Below the pieces are notes generated by a model. That model was given only the letters and a program-made list of their open reading frames with translations. It searched no databases and had not been told where the DNA came from. The translations under genes were made by a program, and so were the position numbers. Shown here piece after piece: positions 1 through 8,557 of a stretch of DNA of 64,000 nt (the stretch's first letter is position 1; each line of letters opens with the position of its first letter). Source of the DNA: Methylocystis rosea SV97 (GTDB lineage: Bacteria > Pseudomonadota > Alphaproteobacteria > Rhizobiales > Beijerinckiaceae); NCBI RefSeq assembly GCF_000372845.1, contig NZ_KB889963.1, forward strand, positions 3,467,631 to 3,531,630. The letters run 5' to 3'.

Positions 1-256
1 CGACACGCGTGCTGCCCTCATGCTCGCACAGGAATACTGACCGGTCTCCCCTTCCGAGCGGAGTCGCGAGACTCGGGTTAGGAGCTATTCACCCACCCGG
101 CGGGTGCGCGCGGCCTTTTTCAAACTGCCACAAGCGTCCTTGCACTCTATACTCGCTAATTGATTCCACGGCGGCACAATCCGCTGCGAGAATGCCACCA
201 CTACGGATGTCGGCGCTTGTCTCACGCGATTCACCTACCGCCCTCTACAGGAGCTC

Positions 257-811
257 ATGATGGCAAAAGTAAAACAACCGGTTATCGAAATGGACTTCGT
301 CTCCACCTTCTCCGAGCTCTCGGAGGGTACTGAGAAAGAGGGCGGGACAGACGCAGCAACCGCCGAGGCAAGCGAGGCTGCTCGCAAGCATGATGAGTAT
401 GTCGGCAGGTATACCGAGTTGGCGTCCCGCGCCCAGTCACTATCGGATGAAATAGCCGTAGAGCGATACAGCGAAAGCCGCTTCGACGAGAGCCGACGCA
501 ATCTCGACTGGAGCGTGGCCACTGACCGGCGCGATCACTTCAAACTGGTGATGCCTCCCGCAGCAGCGCTTATGTTCTTGGACGCCGCTCGCCCCGACCT
601 CGTTGAAGTCGTCGAGACTGGCGGCGTTACCGTGAAAGGGGGTCGCACCTCCCTCCGTCTCGAAAAGCCCAGAGACATCGATAAAGCCATTGAACTCATA
701 AAGAAGCTTAGCGAGCCGAAGCCTGAGAAAGGTGGCGGCAAAAAGAAAAAGGCGAGCGCAAAGAAAGAAGCGAAGGCAGCGAAACCGAAAAAGCTCGTTA
801 AGAAGCGCTGA
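257..811 (+). CDS. Hypothetical protein with lysine-rich tail
   Basis: An open frame of 184 codons beginning ATGATG; the second Met at 260 is an equally good start. I do not recognise the family. The first ~145 residues are acidic and helical-looking (EGTEKEGG, EASEAARK). The last ~35 are almost all Lys, Ala and Pro (GGGKKKKASAKK...KKLVKKR), a histone-H1-like basic tail that suggests nucleic-acid contact. That role is inference. It stands alone with no operon partner. The bases before it hold no recognisable gene. Confidence 0.6.
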   Translation: MMAKVKQPVIEMDFVSTFSELSEGTEKEGGTDAATAEASEAARKHDEYVGRYTELASRAQSLSDEIAVERYSESRFDESRRNLDWSVATDRRDHFKLVMPPAAALMFLDAARPDLVEVVETGGVTVKGGRTSLRLEKPRDIDKAIELIKKLSEPKPEKGGGKKKKASAKKEAKAAKPKKLVKKR

Positions 812-911
812 CTATTACGCGTGCTTTCGACGAGGAATAGCGCCCGGCCGAGAGTCTGTATTCAATCCGCCAACCGGCTCTCTCTCTCCGCTCCCCAGTG
901 ACCCACACATC

Positions 912-1253
912 TCATCGTCCACTGATGCATATTGCTCGATAATCACGATCAAGACGGCATGTCCTATATCCAACATGCCTCCTCGCAGACGGTCGCTGGA
1001 TTCGCCCTTCCAGATGTTTGGAGAGGTACATCCGAAGCACCAAAATGAGGTCTGCGGCGTGCTTTGACGCGCCCAGGTCAATCGCCATGCGAATGTCCGC
1101 GACAATCATCTTTCTCACACTGATGGGCCCACGCTTGAGATTAAAGAGGTAGCTCGATAGCAGCGATCGATGTTTCGCTGTGAGCACGGCCCCCGTGAAG
1201 AGTTCGTTTGTTTCGAGCGCCGCGAACGCTGCGCATTCTTCGAGGGTAATCAT
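912..1253 (-). CDS. Small hypothetical protein
   Basis: 113 residues if started at the Met of MITLEECAAF; the open frame runs further upstream to 1475, but that part reads as Arg/Ser-rich noise. The body (KHRSLLSSYLFNLKRGPISVRKMIVADI, then a short helix and a basic tail) is soluble and probably helical. No catalytic motif is visible and the family is not recognised. The C-terminal ~30 residues are Arg-rich and may be out-of-family extension. Confidence 0.45.
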   Translation of the reverse strand: MITLEECAAFAALETNELFTGAVLTAKHRSLLSSYLFNLKRGPISVRKMIVADIRMAIDLGASKHAADLILVLRMYLSKHLEGRIQRPSARRHVGYRTCRLDRDYRAICISGR

Positions 1254-2000
1254 AGGAAGGACTCCGCCTCGGCCACCCACGGCGGCCAAGCTGTTGTTGT
1301 TTCGTTTGATGCTGGCCTCGCGCTGCTCGGTTGTGCTGCGCCGCAAAGAAGAGCTGCGTGCGAGCCAAGCGGAGAGCCGTCGAGGAATGATTCTTTCTAC
1401 CGAGACATTGTGAACCCGCTGTGGCGTCGCTCGCACAATGCATGAAAAAAATTTAATCACATTCCGACGGAACAATTTGATCCACCGCCCAGTGTTTCTA
1501 AAGCCCGTGTTTCGCGCGCGCCGTCAATTTCCCACGCCCCTAGGCCGCCTCGACATCGCCGCATTGTCGCGGCCGCCGCGCGCCGTCAGGGGACAAGCCC
1601 GTTGACCGCGCTTGTCGGCACGCGCCTGCTGCGGCATCCCCGGGGCAACCCCGGAAGATGTCGACCTTATCAGCCCCCATCGCTTTCTTCGTAGGAGCAC
1701 CATCGCAGAGCTCAACGGCGCATTTCGTCGTCAGGGCGCATCAGGCGTTATCTGCTTCACCAACGGGCTCGCCGCGCTCTCCACAACGGCGACCTCGGCG
1801 CTCGCATGTGGCACCCGAGAGCGATCTCAATCTCGGGATCGTCATCCTGCTCAACGGCGCGACCACGACCAGCCCGATGAGCGCGCGCGGATCGTCTGAG
1901 TCATGGCCTAAGGTCGTTGCTGCCCTCAATTTGCAGCGCAAGCATTGAAGGTTTACGATCGGCCCGTCGCTGGCGTCGGTCTCGCCGCTAGCGGCAGAAG

Positions 2001-2036
2001 CGCCCCGACCGCGGATGTAGCGGCGGGGCGTTTTCT
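2001..2036 (+). terminator. Rho-independent terminator-like hairpin 1
   Basis: CGCCCCG-a-CCGC-ggatgta-GCGG-CGGGGCG followed by TTTTCTTC. The 11-bp GC stem and T-run are a textbook terminator for a + strand transcript, but no clear gene lies upstream. Confidence 0.6.
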
Positions 2037-2170
2037 TCAGCCTAGCTTTGAAGCCAGCACATCAACCTTCTGGATTTTTGGCGGCTGAGAGAAAAGCTCG
2101 GGCGCCCTCGCCTTAAGCGCCTGTGCCCTTCTCTGAAAAATCGCCGTTCCCTTCCACGGCAGCCAAGGAA

Positions 2171-2206
2171 CGTCCCGACGCGGGATCCGCGGCGGGGCGT
2201 TTTTTG
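2171..2206 (+). terminator. Rho-independent terminator-like hairpin 2
   Basis: CGTCCCG-a-CGCG-ggatc-CGCG-GCGGGGCG followed by TTTTTTG. It closely matches the hairpin at 2001, sharing the GCGGCGGGGCGTTTT 3' arm, so the two look like duplicated terminators, perhaps of small untranslated RNAs. Confidence 0.55.
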
Positions 2207-2497
2207 TTCGGTAGAACTCCAGACCTACTACTTCGCAAGACGCTCTATGGCGTCGACAAATGCCTCCGGCGCAGTCCTTATCCGCCTGACGACATGCGTC
2301 GGCAATTTCCTAAGGATGCTAATCGTAGACGAGGCAGAGAAGGCCTTAACGGTCGTAATTATACGCTGCATGAGCGACTCCGTTTGAAGACGCCGAATCC
2401 ATAGCTGGCGTTCGCCAAGCCCCGCAACGATCGTGCCGGCACTTCCGTAAAACTTTAGTTGCTAGCGCGCGTGGGACGTCGATTTGCAGATTTAAAG

Positions 2498-2722
2498 TTA
2501 ATCTCTTGGCGCGACCTGCGCCGATTCAGATGGCGACTTGGGTTGTCGCTTTATTGCTTGCTGAATCAAATCTCGAAGCTGCTTCCTAAGAAGCCGTCCT
2601 TGAATCTGACGTCCGTCGTAGCCTTCACGGTTGAGACGCTTAATGAGATCGTCGACACGCGTGCATTCGCCGAACCTTGCCAGGAAGAACGCGCGCTCGA
2701 TTGTCGTCATGCTTGTGGGCAT
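2498..2722 (-). CDS. Small basic hypothetical protein
   Basis: 74 residues (70 if started at MTTIERAFF, 2710). The composition is protein-like: an N-terminal helix (TTIERAFFLARFGECTRVDD), then LIKRLNREGYDG and a basic C-terminal helix. The family is not recognised. It looks like a small DNA- or RNA-associated regulator, by composition only. It is isolated. Confidence 0.5.
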   Translation of the reverse strand: MPTSMTTIERAFFLARFGECTRVDDLIKRLNREGYDGRQIQGRLLRKQLRDLIQQAIKRQPKSPSESAQVAPRD

Positions 2723-3042
2723 GGTCGCTGCGCTCCGCGAATGGAATTTATAGTTCGCCGATGGCGCGCGGCAATATCCCCTACCAAGTCCTATGCGAAC
2801 GCCCTCATCGCCGCTGATTTATTGCCCGCGACTCCATAGTTGAGGCACTTTGCTCGCTACGTATAGCACGCTTGGAGTTCAAGCCCCCAGTCGTTATCGG
2901 CTTTGGCGATCTCGACAATGAGGTTTTCGTGCAACCCAACCGCGCGGGCCGTGTCCACATATGACCGACGCCCAGGCCGAGGTGGCTCTGATGTTGGTTG
3001 CGATTTTCCTCTTGAACGGCCTGCTGAGCCGATCTGCCGCGC

Positions 3043-3222
3043 CCAAAGTCATCGCCGCTTTGCGTGTCTCAACCGGCCGGCAGGCCGACAGCGATCTTTC
3101 CATTCCGGATCAGCGCCGGCAGGCGGAGAATTTTTATAAGGCGCGAGGCTGGGAGGCGGTCGCCGACTTCGTCGAGCCGGGCCAATCCGCCACCGACGAC
3201 CGGCGGCCCGAGTTCCAGCGGC
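3043..3222 (+). pseudogene. Serine recombinase N-terminal fragment
   Basis: The frame reads KVIAALRVSTGRQADSDLSI...PDQRRQAENFYKARGWE...FVEPGQSATDDRRPEFQR, the opening of a large serine recombinase with the catalytic Ser in the RVSTGRQ stretch. No good start codon is visible and homology stops at EFQR (about 3222), where the DNA switches to opposite-strand DUF1403-like sequence. A relic of an integrase cut by rearrangement. Confidence 0.6.
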
Positions 3223-3750
3223 GCACTGGCTCAACGGGTGGAGGTGGACGAGCTGGAAGTCCGCATCATGGATCGAAGGGAACCTTGCCACGTCCACGGC
3301 GCTCGGCGCCCCGACATATTCGTCGGCGGCGGCCAACGTCGCCGCATCCAATCTCACGCACCGCATCGCGAAGAGCCGAAACAGCCGATGCAGGCGGCCG
3401 GCCGGAGTGGTGTCGACGCCGTCGCCAGAAAGATGTTCGGCGTCGCGCAACTCCGCTTCGTCCTCGCGCAGCCGCGCGAGACGCGCGCAGGTCGCGGCGA
3501 CTGTGAGCGCCAGACGCTGGCGCAACGCGCCGGTTGTCGCAGCGTGCTTAGCTATATCGGCGCGTCGTTCCGCCGTCATGCTCTCGGCGCGCTTCTTCCC
3601 GCCTTTGCGGCCTAGTTCTTGTGCGGCGGCATTCTTCTCAGGCGCATCGCCGTAATCCTCCGGTTCTTCGCCCGTGGCGATACGCATGATTTTGACGGCG
3701 TTGCCGACCACGTCGGCGGGGCGCTTCTCTCCTTTAGGGCCGGTGGGCAT
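3049..3750 (-). pseudogene. KGG-motif protein fused to DUF1403 remnant
   Basis: Residues 1-72 (PTGPKGEKRPADVVGNAVK..., ending in RKGGKKRAESMTAERRADIAKHAA) resemble a family of small KGG-repeat, RNA-binding-annotated proteins, which normally stop soon after this point. From about residue 76 the frame continues into LRQRLALTVAATCARLARLREDEAELRDAEHL, typical of a DUF1403 segment, then from about residue 160 into sequence antisense to the recombinase relic. The whole is best read as an accidental in-frame fusion. Its start overlaps the end of the next upstream gene (3734-3955). Confidence 0.55.
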
Positions 3751-3955
3751 TACGCTTTACCACGCAAATCAGAACCCCTTTTTCACTCTTAATTAGGCAG
3801 CCGTCTGCCATTTTTCCGTTGAAAACGGTATTATCAATGGCACCGCGGGCATATTTTACCGCCACGTCTGCCCCCTTGATATTTATCTTTTCGATCGAGA
3901 TGCTAACGCGACATTCGCCTGGCGATTCACGAAAGAATTCCAGGGTAACGATCAC
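3734..3955 (-). CDS. Small hypothetical protein
   Basis: 73 residues (MIVTLEFFRESPGECRVSISIEK then VKYARGAIDNTVF...GVLICVVKRNAHRP), beta-rich and soluble, family not recognised. The stop overlaps the start of the KGG-type frame at 3750 by about 17 bases, as in translationally coupled gene pairs, which supports both being real originally. Confidence 0.5.
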   Translation of the reverse strand: MIVTLEFFRESPGECRVSISIEKINIKGADVAVKYARGAIDNTVFNGKMADGCLIKSEKGVLICVVKRNAHRP

Positions 3956-4241
3956 CAGACCGCTCCTTCCTCTCTATTAGGATAGCAAGGAGAATGGCCT
4001 AGAGCGAGTCGGCGTCAACAGGCTTAAATTTCAAACTGAGACACTACCCCGCACCAAGCACGACGACTAACCAAGGCGTCCGCCAAGAAACGAGCCGAAG
4101 GAAAACGAGAACGCCTAGCCCAAAATCCACCCGTGCGAAAGTCGCGCTCGTCCAGACTGGCGTATGTAAACGTCTTGACTTGAGCAACGCCCCCACCAGC
4201 TAAATCGAAAGAGGAGCGCGAGAGCTTTCGCTGGGGGGCGC

Positions 4242-5027
4242 GTGGCCGATCCAAGCATTGTTGTTCGTGAGGCGTTGGGGCTAACCCAAGAGGCTCTGGC
4301 GCGGATGGCCTCCGCCTTGCAGGCGTCGATCAAACGATTCGCCGAGCAATGTCTGCAAACCGCCAAAAAATTTCGTCAGAATCCGCCTCCGGCGTTGCTC
4401 AAGTTCGTTGCCGATCTTCAGCGCATCGAGAGCGCTCCGCCCGTCCCCGGATACGAGGCTATTCTAATCGACAGCGGTCGCGATCCCCTTACAGCGAGGA
4501 TCCTGGGCTTGAATCTCTTGAGGCTCGGCAAACAACGTCTTCAAGAGATCCGCGCCGAACGCAGACTAGCCAGCGCGATCTTTGGCGTTGTCAAAGCTGG
4601 AAATGCGACTCCTCTCGTGATTTCGCGTTGCGCGCGACCGATCAAAGCTGCGCTCGACGACGAGATGGCAATGCCGGCGCTTTGCGACGCATGGGCGCAG
4701 GCGGGTCTTTCAGGAACAGCCTATTCGATCGGGGATCTCGCGGAGCGCGCGACGAGACGTGACGCGGCCGCTTGCATCCGGCTAGGCGAGATTTGCGCGG
4801 CGCTGAAGCCTTTTATCCCCGATCCGCGGGGACGTTTCCCGAGCGAAGCCAGCGTGACGCACGAGCTCCAACTGCATCTGCTTGGTCGCGCCTATACCTA
4901 CGACCCAGTCGATGACGTCTTCAGAGATCCGGCGACGCAGGCAACCGAAATTGCAATGCATACCAAGAAATTCGATCCGCGACCTGCCTACCGGCGCGTG
5001 AGGAAAAGAAAAAGCAGGCTCAACTAG
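4242..5027 (+). CDS. Cassette-A unknown protein (paralogue of 25153-25910)
   Basis: 261 residues from a GTG start (ADPSIVVREALG...). No known domain recognised. It is mostly helical, with a conserved core PPVPGYEAILIDSGRDPLTARILG, a central TPLVISRCARPIKAAL, and a basic tail KKFDPRPAYRRVRKRKSRLN that may bind DNA. A clear paralogue lies at 25153-25910, also directly upstream of a ParB-methyltransferase gene. That shared position makes it part of the phage-like packaging cassette. The 138-bp gap to the next gene suggests transcription in the same direction but not tight coupling. Function unknown. Confidence 0.8.
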   Translation: MADPSIVVREALGLTQEALARMASALQASIKRFAEQCLQTAKKFRQNPPPALLKFVADLQRIESAPPVPGYEAILIDSGRDPLTARILGLNLLRLGKQRLQEIRAERRLASAIFGVVKAGNATPLVISRCARPIKAALDDEMAMPALCDAWAQAGLSGTAYSIGDLAERATRRDAAACIRLGEICAALKPFIPDPRGRFPSEASVTHELQLHLLGRAYTYDPVDDVFRDPATQATEIAMHTKKFDPRPAYRRVRKRKSRLN

Positions 5028-5165
5028 GAACAGGTCGGCTCCTTGAGACGATGCCCCGCGCGGCCAAGAATGGCGCGGCAAAAAATTGCCATTTCATGTG
5101 CTTTAGCGCATCGGATCGCTTCGTGATCAGGTCTCGCGGAACATTGGATTCTGCGGAGATCACAT

Positions 5166-6659
5166 ATGCCCACCGTCGATGCATTAAACCGCCGACGCGC
5201 CAAAACAGACCGCCGTCGCAGCGTGGCGCTCGGCAGTACGCCCTCCAGCTGCAACGTGTCGCTTCGCTCGTTGGACGAGCTTAAGCCGAATCCCAGAAGC
5301 GCGCGAACGCACCCCAAGCGGAAGATCAAGGATCTCGCAAAGGCGATCAGGGCCGTTGGCTTTATCGGCGTGATCGTCGTCGATGAATCGGGAATGATCC
5401 TCGCGGGCCATGCCCGACACGCCGCGGCAAAGCTGCTCGGGATGAAAACGGTTCCGACCATTTGCGTCACAGGCTTGAGCGACGAACTCATGCGCGCCTT
5501 CGTGATCGCTGATAACAAGTTTTCGGAGCGCGCCGGATGGAACCGCGAGATGTTGGCGGCCGAGCTCGATGAACTATCGATTCTGCTGCCGACGCTCGAT
5601 CTCGACATTTCACTGACGGGATTTGAGGTTGGCGAGATCGACGTTCTCCTCGCCGACATCGGCGAGGAGAAGCCAGAACCCGAAGACCGACCGCCGCCGA
5701 CCGCCGGTCCCGCAGTCAGCCGCCGCGGCGATCTCTGGATTCTGGGAAAGCACCGGGTTTTGTGCGGCGACGCGCGTGAGACCGAAGACTACGCCCGTCT
5801 TATGCAGAACGAACCTGCAGCGATGGCTTTCACGGATCCGCCTTACAATGTCAGGATTGGCGGCCACGTGCAGGGCCGCGGCCGCATCAAGCATGACGAA
5901 TTCGCCTTCGCCTCGGGAGAAATGTCAGAACGCGAATTCGAGGCGTTTCTCGAAGCATGCCTCCACCCCGCGGCCGCCGTCTCGCGCGACGGCGCCGTGC
6001 ATTTCGTCTGCATGGACTGGCGGCACATTGACCTTCTCATGACTGTCGGCCGCAAGATCTATGACGCCATGCTCAATTTAGTCGTCTGGAACAAGACCAA
6101 TCCTGGCCAGGGCTCCTTCTATCGCAGCCAACATGAGCTGATCGGCGTGTTCCGGGCGGGCGCGGCGCCGCATCAGAACAATGTCGAACTCGGCAAACAC
6201 GGCCGCAATCGCAGCAACGTCTGGACCTACGCTGGCGTGAACAGCTTTGGCGCCGATCGGGACGACGCGCTGGCCATGCATCCGACCGTGAAGCCAGTCG
6301 CGCTGGTCGCCGACGCGATGCGCGATTGCAGCTCCAAGGGCGATATCGTGTTGGATCCGTTCCTTGGCTCGGGCACGACGCTCATGGCGGCCGCGAAGGT
6401 CGGCCGCCGCTGCTTTGGTCTCGAATATGAGCCCGCATTCGTCGACGTCGCCGTCCGGCGCTGGCAAGCCTACACAAAAGTCGACGCCATTCTCGACGGC
6501 GAAGGCAGAACCTTCGATGAGATCGCCGAAGAACGGCTGAACCAACGCCTCGCCTCCTCAGTCGTCGGTCGGACGTGTGAAGTCACCGGCGAGGATAGCG
6601 GCGCCCTCAGCGAGCAAACGCTCGCCGGCGACTCCGGCAAGTCGGAGACGTTCGCATGA
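5166..6659 (+). CDS. ParB/Srx-domain site-specific DNA methyltransferase (cassette A)
   Basis: 497 residues. An N-terminal ParB/sulfiredoxin-like nuclease fold (about 35-135: LDELKPNPRSARTH, VVDESGMILAGHARHAAAK) is followed by a DNA methylase domain (about 190-440). Motif IV DPPY precedes motif I FLGSGTT, the beta-class order, so it should methylate adenine N6 or cytosine N4 using AdoMet. Such fusions occur in prophages and beside terminases, where they may protect or mark DNA. The stop overlaps the next start by 4 bases (ATGA), indicating an operon with DUF5681 and terminase genes. It is nearly identical along most of its length to the protein at 26041-27555. No restriction partner is visible. 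Confidence 0.93.
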   Translation: MPTVDALNRRRAKTDRRRSVALGSTPSSCNVSLRSLDELKPNPRSARTHPKRKIKDLAKAIRAVGFIGVIVVDESGMILAGHARHAAAKLLGMKTVPTICVTGLSDELMRAFVIADNKFSERAGWNREMLAAELDELSILLPTLDLDISLTGFEVGEIDVLLADIGEEKPEPEDRPPPTAGPAVSRRGDLWILGKHRVLCGDARETEDYARLMQNEPAAMAFTDPPYNVRIGGHVQGRGRIKHDEFAFASGEMSEREFEAFLEACLHPAAAVSRDGAVHFVCMDWRHIDLLMTVGRKIYDAMLNLVVWNKTNPGQGSFYRSQHELIGVFRAGAAPHQNNVELGKHGRNRSNVWTYAGVNSFGADRDDALAMHPTVKPVALVADAMRDCSSKGDIVLDPFLGSGTTLMAAAKVGRRCFGLEYEPAFVDVAVRRWQAYTKVDAILDGEGRTFDEIAEERLNQRLASSVVGRTCEVTGEDSGALSEQTLAGDSGKSETFA

Positions 6660-7108
6660 GCAATAGGAAGCGTTCCTCTCCGCGCAATGGCGAATATTCC
6701 GTCGGCTATGGCCGTCCTCCACAACACACCCGGTTTCAGCCAGGCCGAAGCGGCAATCCGAAAGGCCGGCCAAGAGGATCAAAGAGCTTCAGCACGGTCT
6801 TGGCCGAAGAATTAGCGCAGCCAGTCACCCTCCTTGAGAACGGCGAGCGCAAGAGAATGCCGAAAGGGCAGGCGTTGGTGAAGCAAATCGTCAACAAGGC
6901 TTTGAGCAACGACGCAAAAGCGGCGGCCTTGGTCCTCGATCAGATTCGGCGCAGCGAAGGCTTCGGAAAGGCGCCTGCGGCCGACGTTGGGGTCGGTCTC
7001 CCCGAAAACAAGGACGTCGTGGAAAGCATTGTCCGTCGAATCCGACTGGCCACGAAAGCGGAGGAGGAGACAGAGACGTCGCCCGAGAACGGAGAAGCCC
7101 CGAAATGA
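6656..7108 (+). CDS. DUF5681 domain protein (cassette A)
   Basis: 150 residues. The first ~45 carry the DUF5681 signature (YSVGYGRPPQHTRFQPGRSG then NPKGRPRGSKS), a basic Gly/Arg-rich stretch usually found encoded just before phage terminase large subunits, so a DNA-contacting or small-terminase-like role is plausible but unproven. The C-terminal half is acidic and differs from its cassette-B paralogue (27552-27998), although the N-terminal domain is almost the same. It overlaps both neighbours by ATGA, so it is translationally coupled between methyltransferase and terminase. Confidence 0.88.
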   Translation: MSNRKRSSPRNGEYSVGYGRPPQHTRFQPGRSGNPKGRPRGSKSFSTVLAEELAQPVTLLENGERKRMPKGQALVKQIVNKALSNDAKAAALVLDQIRRSEGFGKAPAADVGVGLPENKDVVESIVRRIRLATKAEEETETSPENGEAPK

Positions 7109-8187
7109 CAGATCCAAACGCTATCCAGCGTGATCTCTCGCTCTCGGCGGAAGAATATGCCTGCATTCTAAGGAGCGATCTCACGAGCTTCATCGAAGCC
7201 AGTTTCTATGAACTGTATCCCGGCAAACGCCTCGACCTTGCGCCTCATATCGAAGTCGTCGCAACCAAGCTCGAGGCGGTGCGCCGCGGCGAAATAAAAC
7301 GCCTCATCATCAATCTGCCGCCGCGCCATCTGAAGTCGCATTGTGTATCGGTGGCCTTCGTCGCCTGGCTGCTGGGGCACGATTCCGCCAAGCATGTGAT
7401 CTGCGCAAGCTATGGGCAGGATCTCGCCGACGAACTCGCAAGCGCATGCCAGCGGCTCATGCAGAGCTCCCTCTACCGGGCGCTTTTTGGGGATGTGCTT
7501 GGGGGCCGCCAGTCCATGCACGATTTCGAGACGGTTGGCGGGGGTCGACGGTTAGCGACGTCGGTCGGCGGCGTTCTCACCGGCCGCGGCGCCGACATCA
7601 TCATACTCGATGACCCCCACAAAGCCGACGAAGCCCTTTCGGAGGCGATCCGCAATGCGACACATAGGTGGTTCGAGAATACGCTTCTGAGCCGCCTGAA
7701 CGATAAGGCGCAAGGCGCCATCATCATCGTGATGCAACGCCTGCACCTAGAGGACCTGGTCGGCTACGTGCTGGAAAGTGGGCCATGGGACGTCTTGCGA
7801 TTGCCAGCGATCGCCGAGGGCGATGAATGCCATCTGATCGAAGGTCCGCTCGGTCGACGCTTCTTCAGGCGACGGCGCGGCGATGCGCTGCATCCGGAGC
7901 GCGAGAGCGCCGCTTCCCTGGCGGAGATAAGACGCGGCGTCTCAGTACTGTGCTTCGCCAGCCAATATCAGCAGAATCCAACCTCTCTGGAGCAGATCCA
8001 GGCGCGTAAGGCCGAACTCGACCGTCGATCTTCAGAAGCGTATCGAGCGGGCGATTGGCTGACGTTTGGCCGTATCTTTCACTGCCAAACGACGGGGACG
8101 CCGGAGGATGAAATCACCGACGAACAAGCCATTGCCGCATATGAAAGATACCGCGTCCTTGCTGCACAAATCGACAGCGAATATTGA
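7105..8187 (+). CDS. Terminase large subunit, ATPase half with foreign C-terminus
   Basis: 360 residues. Residues 1-~293 match a terminase ATPase domain: LPPRHLKSH (Walker-A-like), a TSVGGVLTGRGADIIILDDP stretch with the Walker B DD, and the SQYQQNPT segment. After that the frame changes into SLEQIQARKAELDRRSSEAY...AAYERYRVLAAQIDSEY, which has no resemblance to the nuclease half of the full-length copy at 27988-29448. The nuclease domain is therefore missing and DNA cutting is not expected. Overlaps the DUF5681 gene by 4 bases. A repeat and IS21 follow, pointing to rearrangement as the cause. Confidence 0.85.
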   Translation: MTDPNAIQRDLSLSAEEYACILRSDLTSFIEASFYELYPGKRLDLAPHIEVVATKLEAVRRGEIKRLIINLPPRHLKSHCVSVAFVAWLLGHDSAKHVICASYGQDLADELASACQRLMQSSLYRALFGDVLGGRQSMHDFETVGGGRRLATSVGGVLTGRGADIIILDDPHKADEALSEAIRNATHRWFENTLLSRLNDKAQGAIIIVMQRLHLEDLVGYVLESGPWDVLRLPAIAEGDECHLIEGPLGRRFFRRRRGDALHPERESAASLAEIRRGVSVLCFASQYQQNPTSLEQIQARKAELDRRSSEAYRAGDWLTFGRIFHCQTTGTPEDEITDEQAIAAYERYRVLAAQIDSEY

Positions 8188-8304
8188 TCGCGCCACCATC
8201 ACGCTTTGTCGGCGTCGGAAGGCTGACATGAGCACGATGTCAGGCCGCAGTCCGCTGAGAACGGGCGCGAGTGATCGAGAACGAACCCTCACTCGCGGGT
8301 CCGA

Positions 8305-8445
8305 CTGAGCGAACGCGAACGCCGTTTTGCCGTTGATTCGCCAATTGCGAGTCAGCAAACGCGCTTTGCAGCTACTTTTAGGGGCTTTCGAAACGACTGG
8401 ACTTCCGCGGCAAAGCACGCATTGCTACGTGCGTCAACGAGCGGG
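8305..8445. repeat. ~140-bp repeat, copy 1
   Basis: Starts CGACTGAGCGAACGCGAACG and ends GCGTCAACGAGCGGG. The same sequence, with a few differences, is found at 19945-20092. Its right edge meets the left end of IS21 exactly. It probably derives from one end of a mobile element. Confidence 0.7.
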
Positions 8446-8557
8446 TGTGAAGTTGCGTGGAATAAGAACCCCGCTTTGGGGATGATTTGCATCCAATCGG
8501 GCCCCCGGAGCTAAGGGTCCACACTGGCCTCCTGATGCAAGGGAGGCCGAGATTGGA

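Larger units (their letters stand above)
1476..2497. other. Region without a supported gene
   Basis: About 1 kb in which all three frames of both strands read as low-complexity Arg/Ser/Pro translations without family motifs. The only clear structures are two matching terminator-like hairpins at 2001 and 2171. Confidence 0.5.

Noticed and set aside
5166..6659. Restriction-modification system
   Set aside because: No endonuclease or specificity gene accompanies either methyltransferase; the neighbours are DUF5681 and terminase genes.
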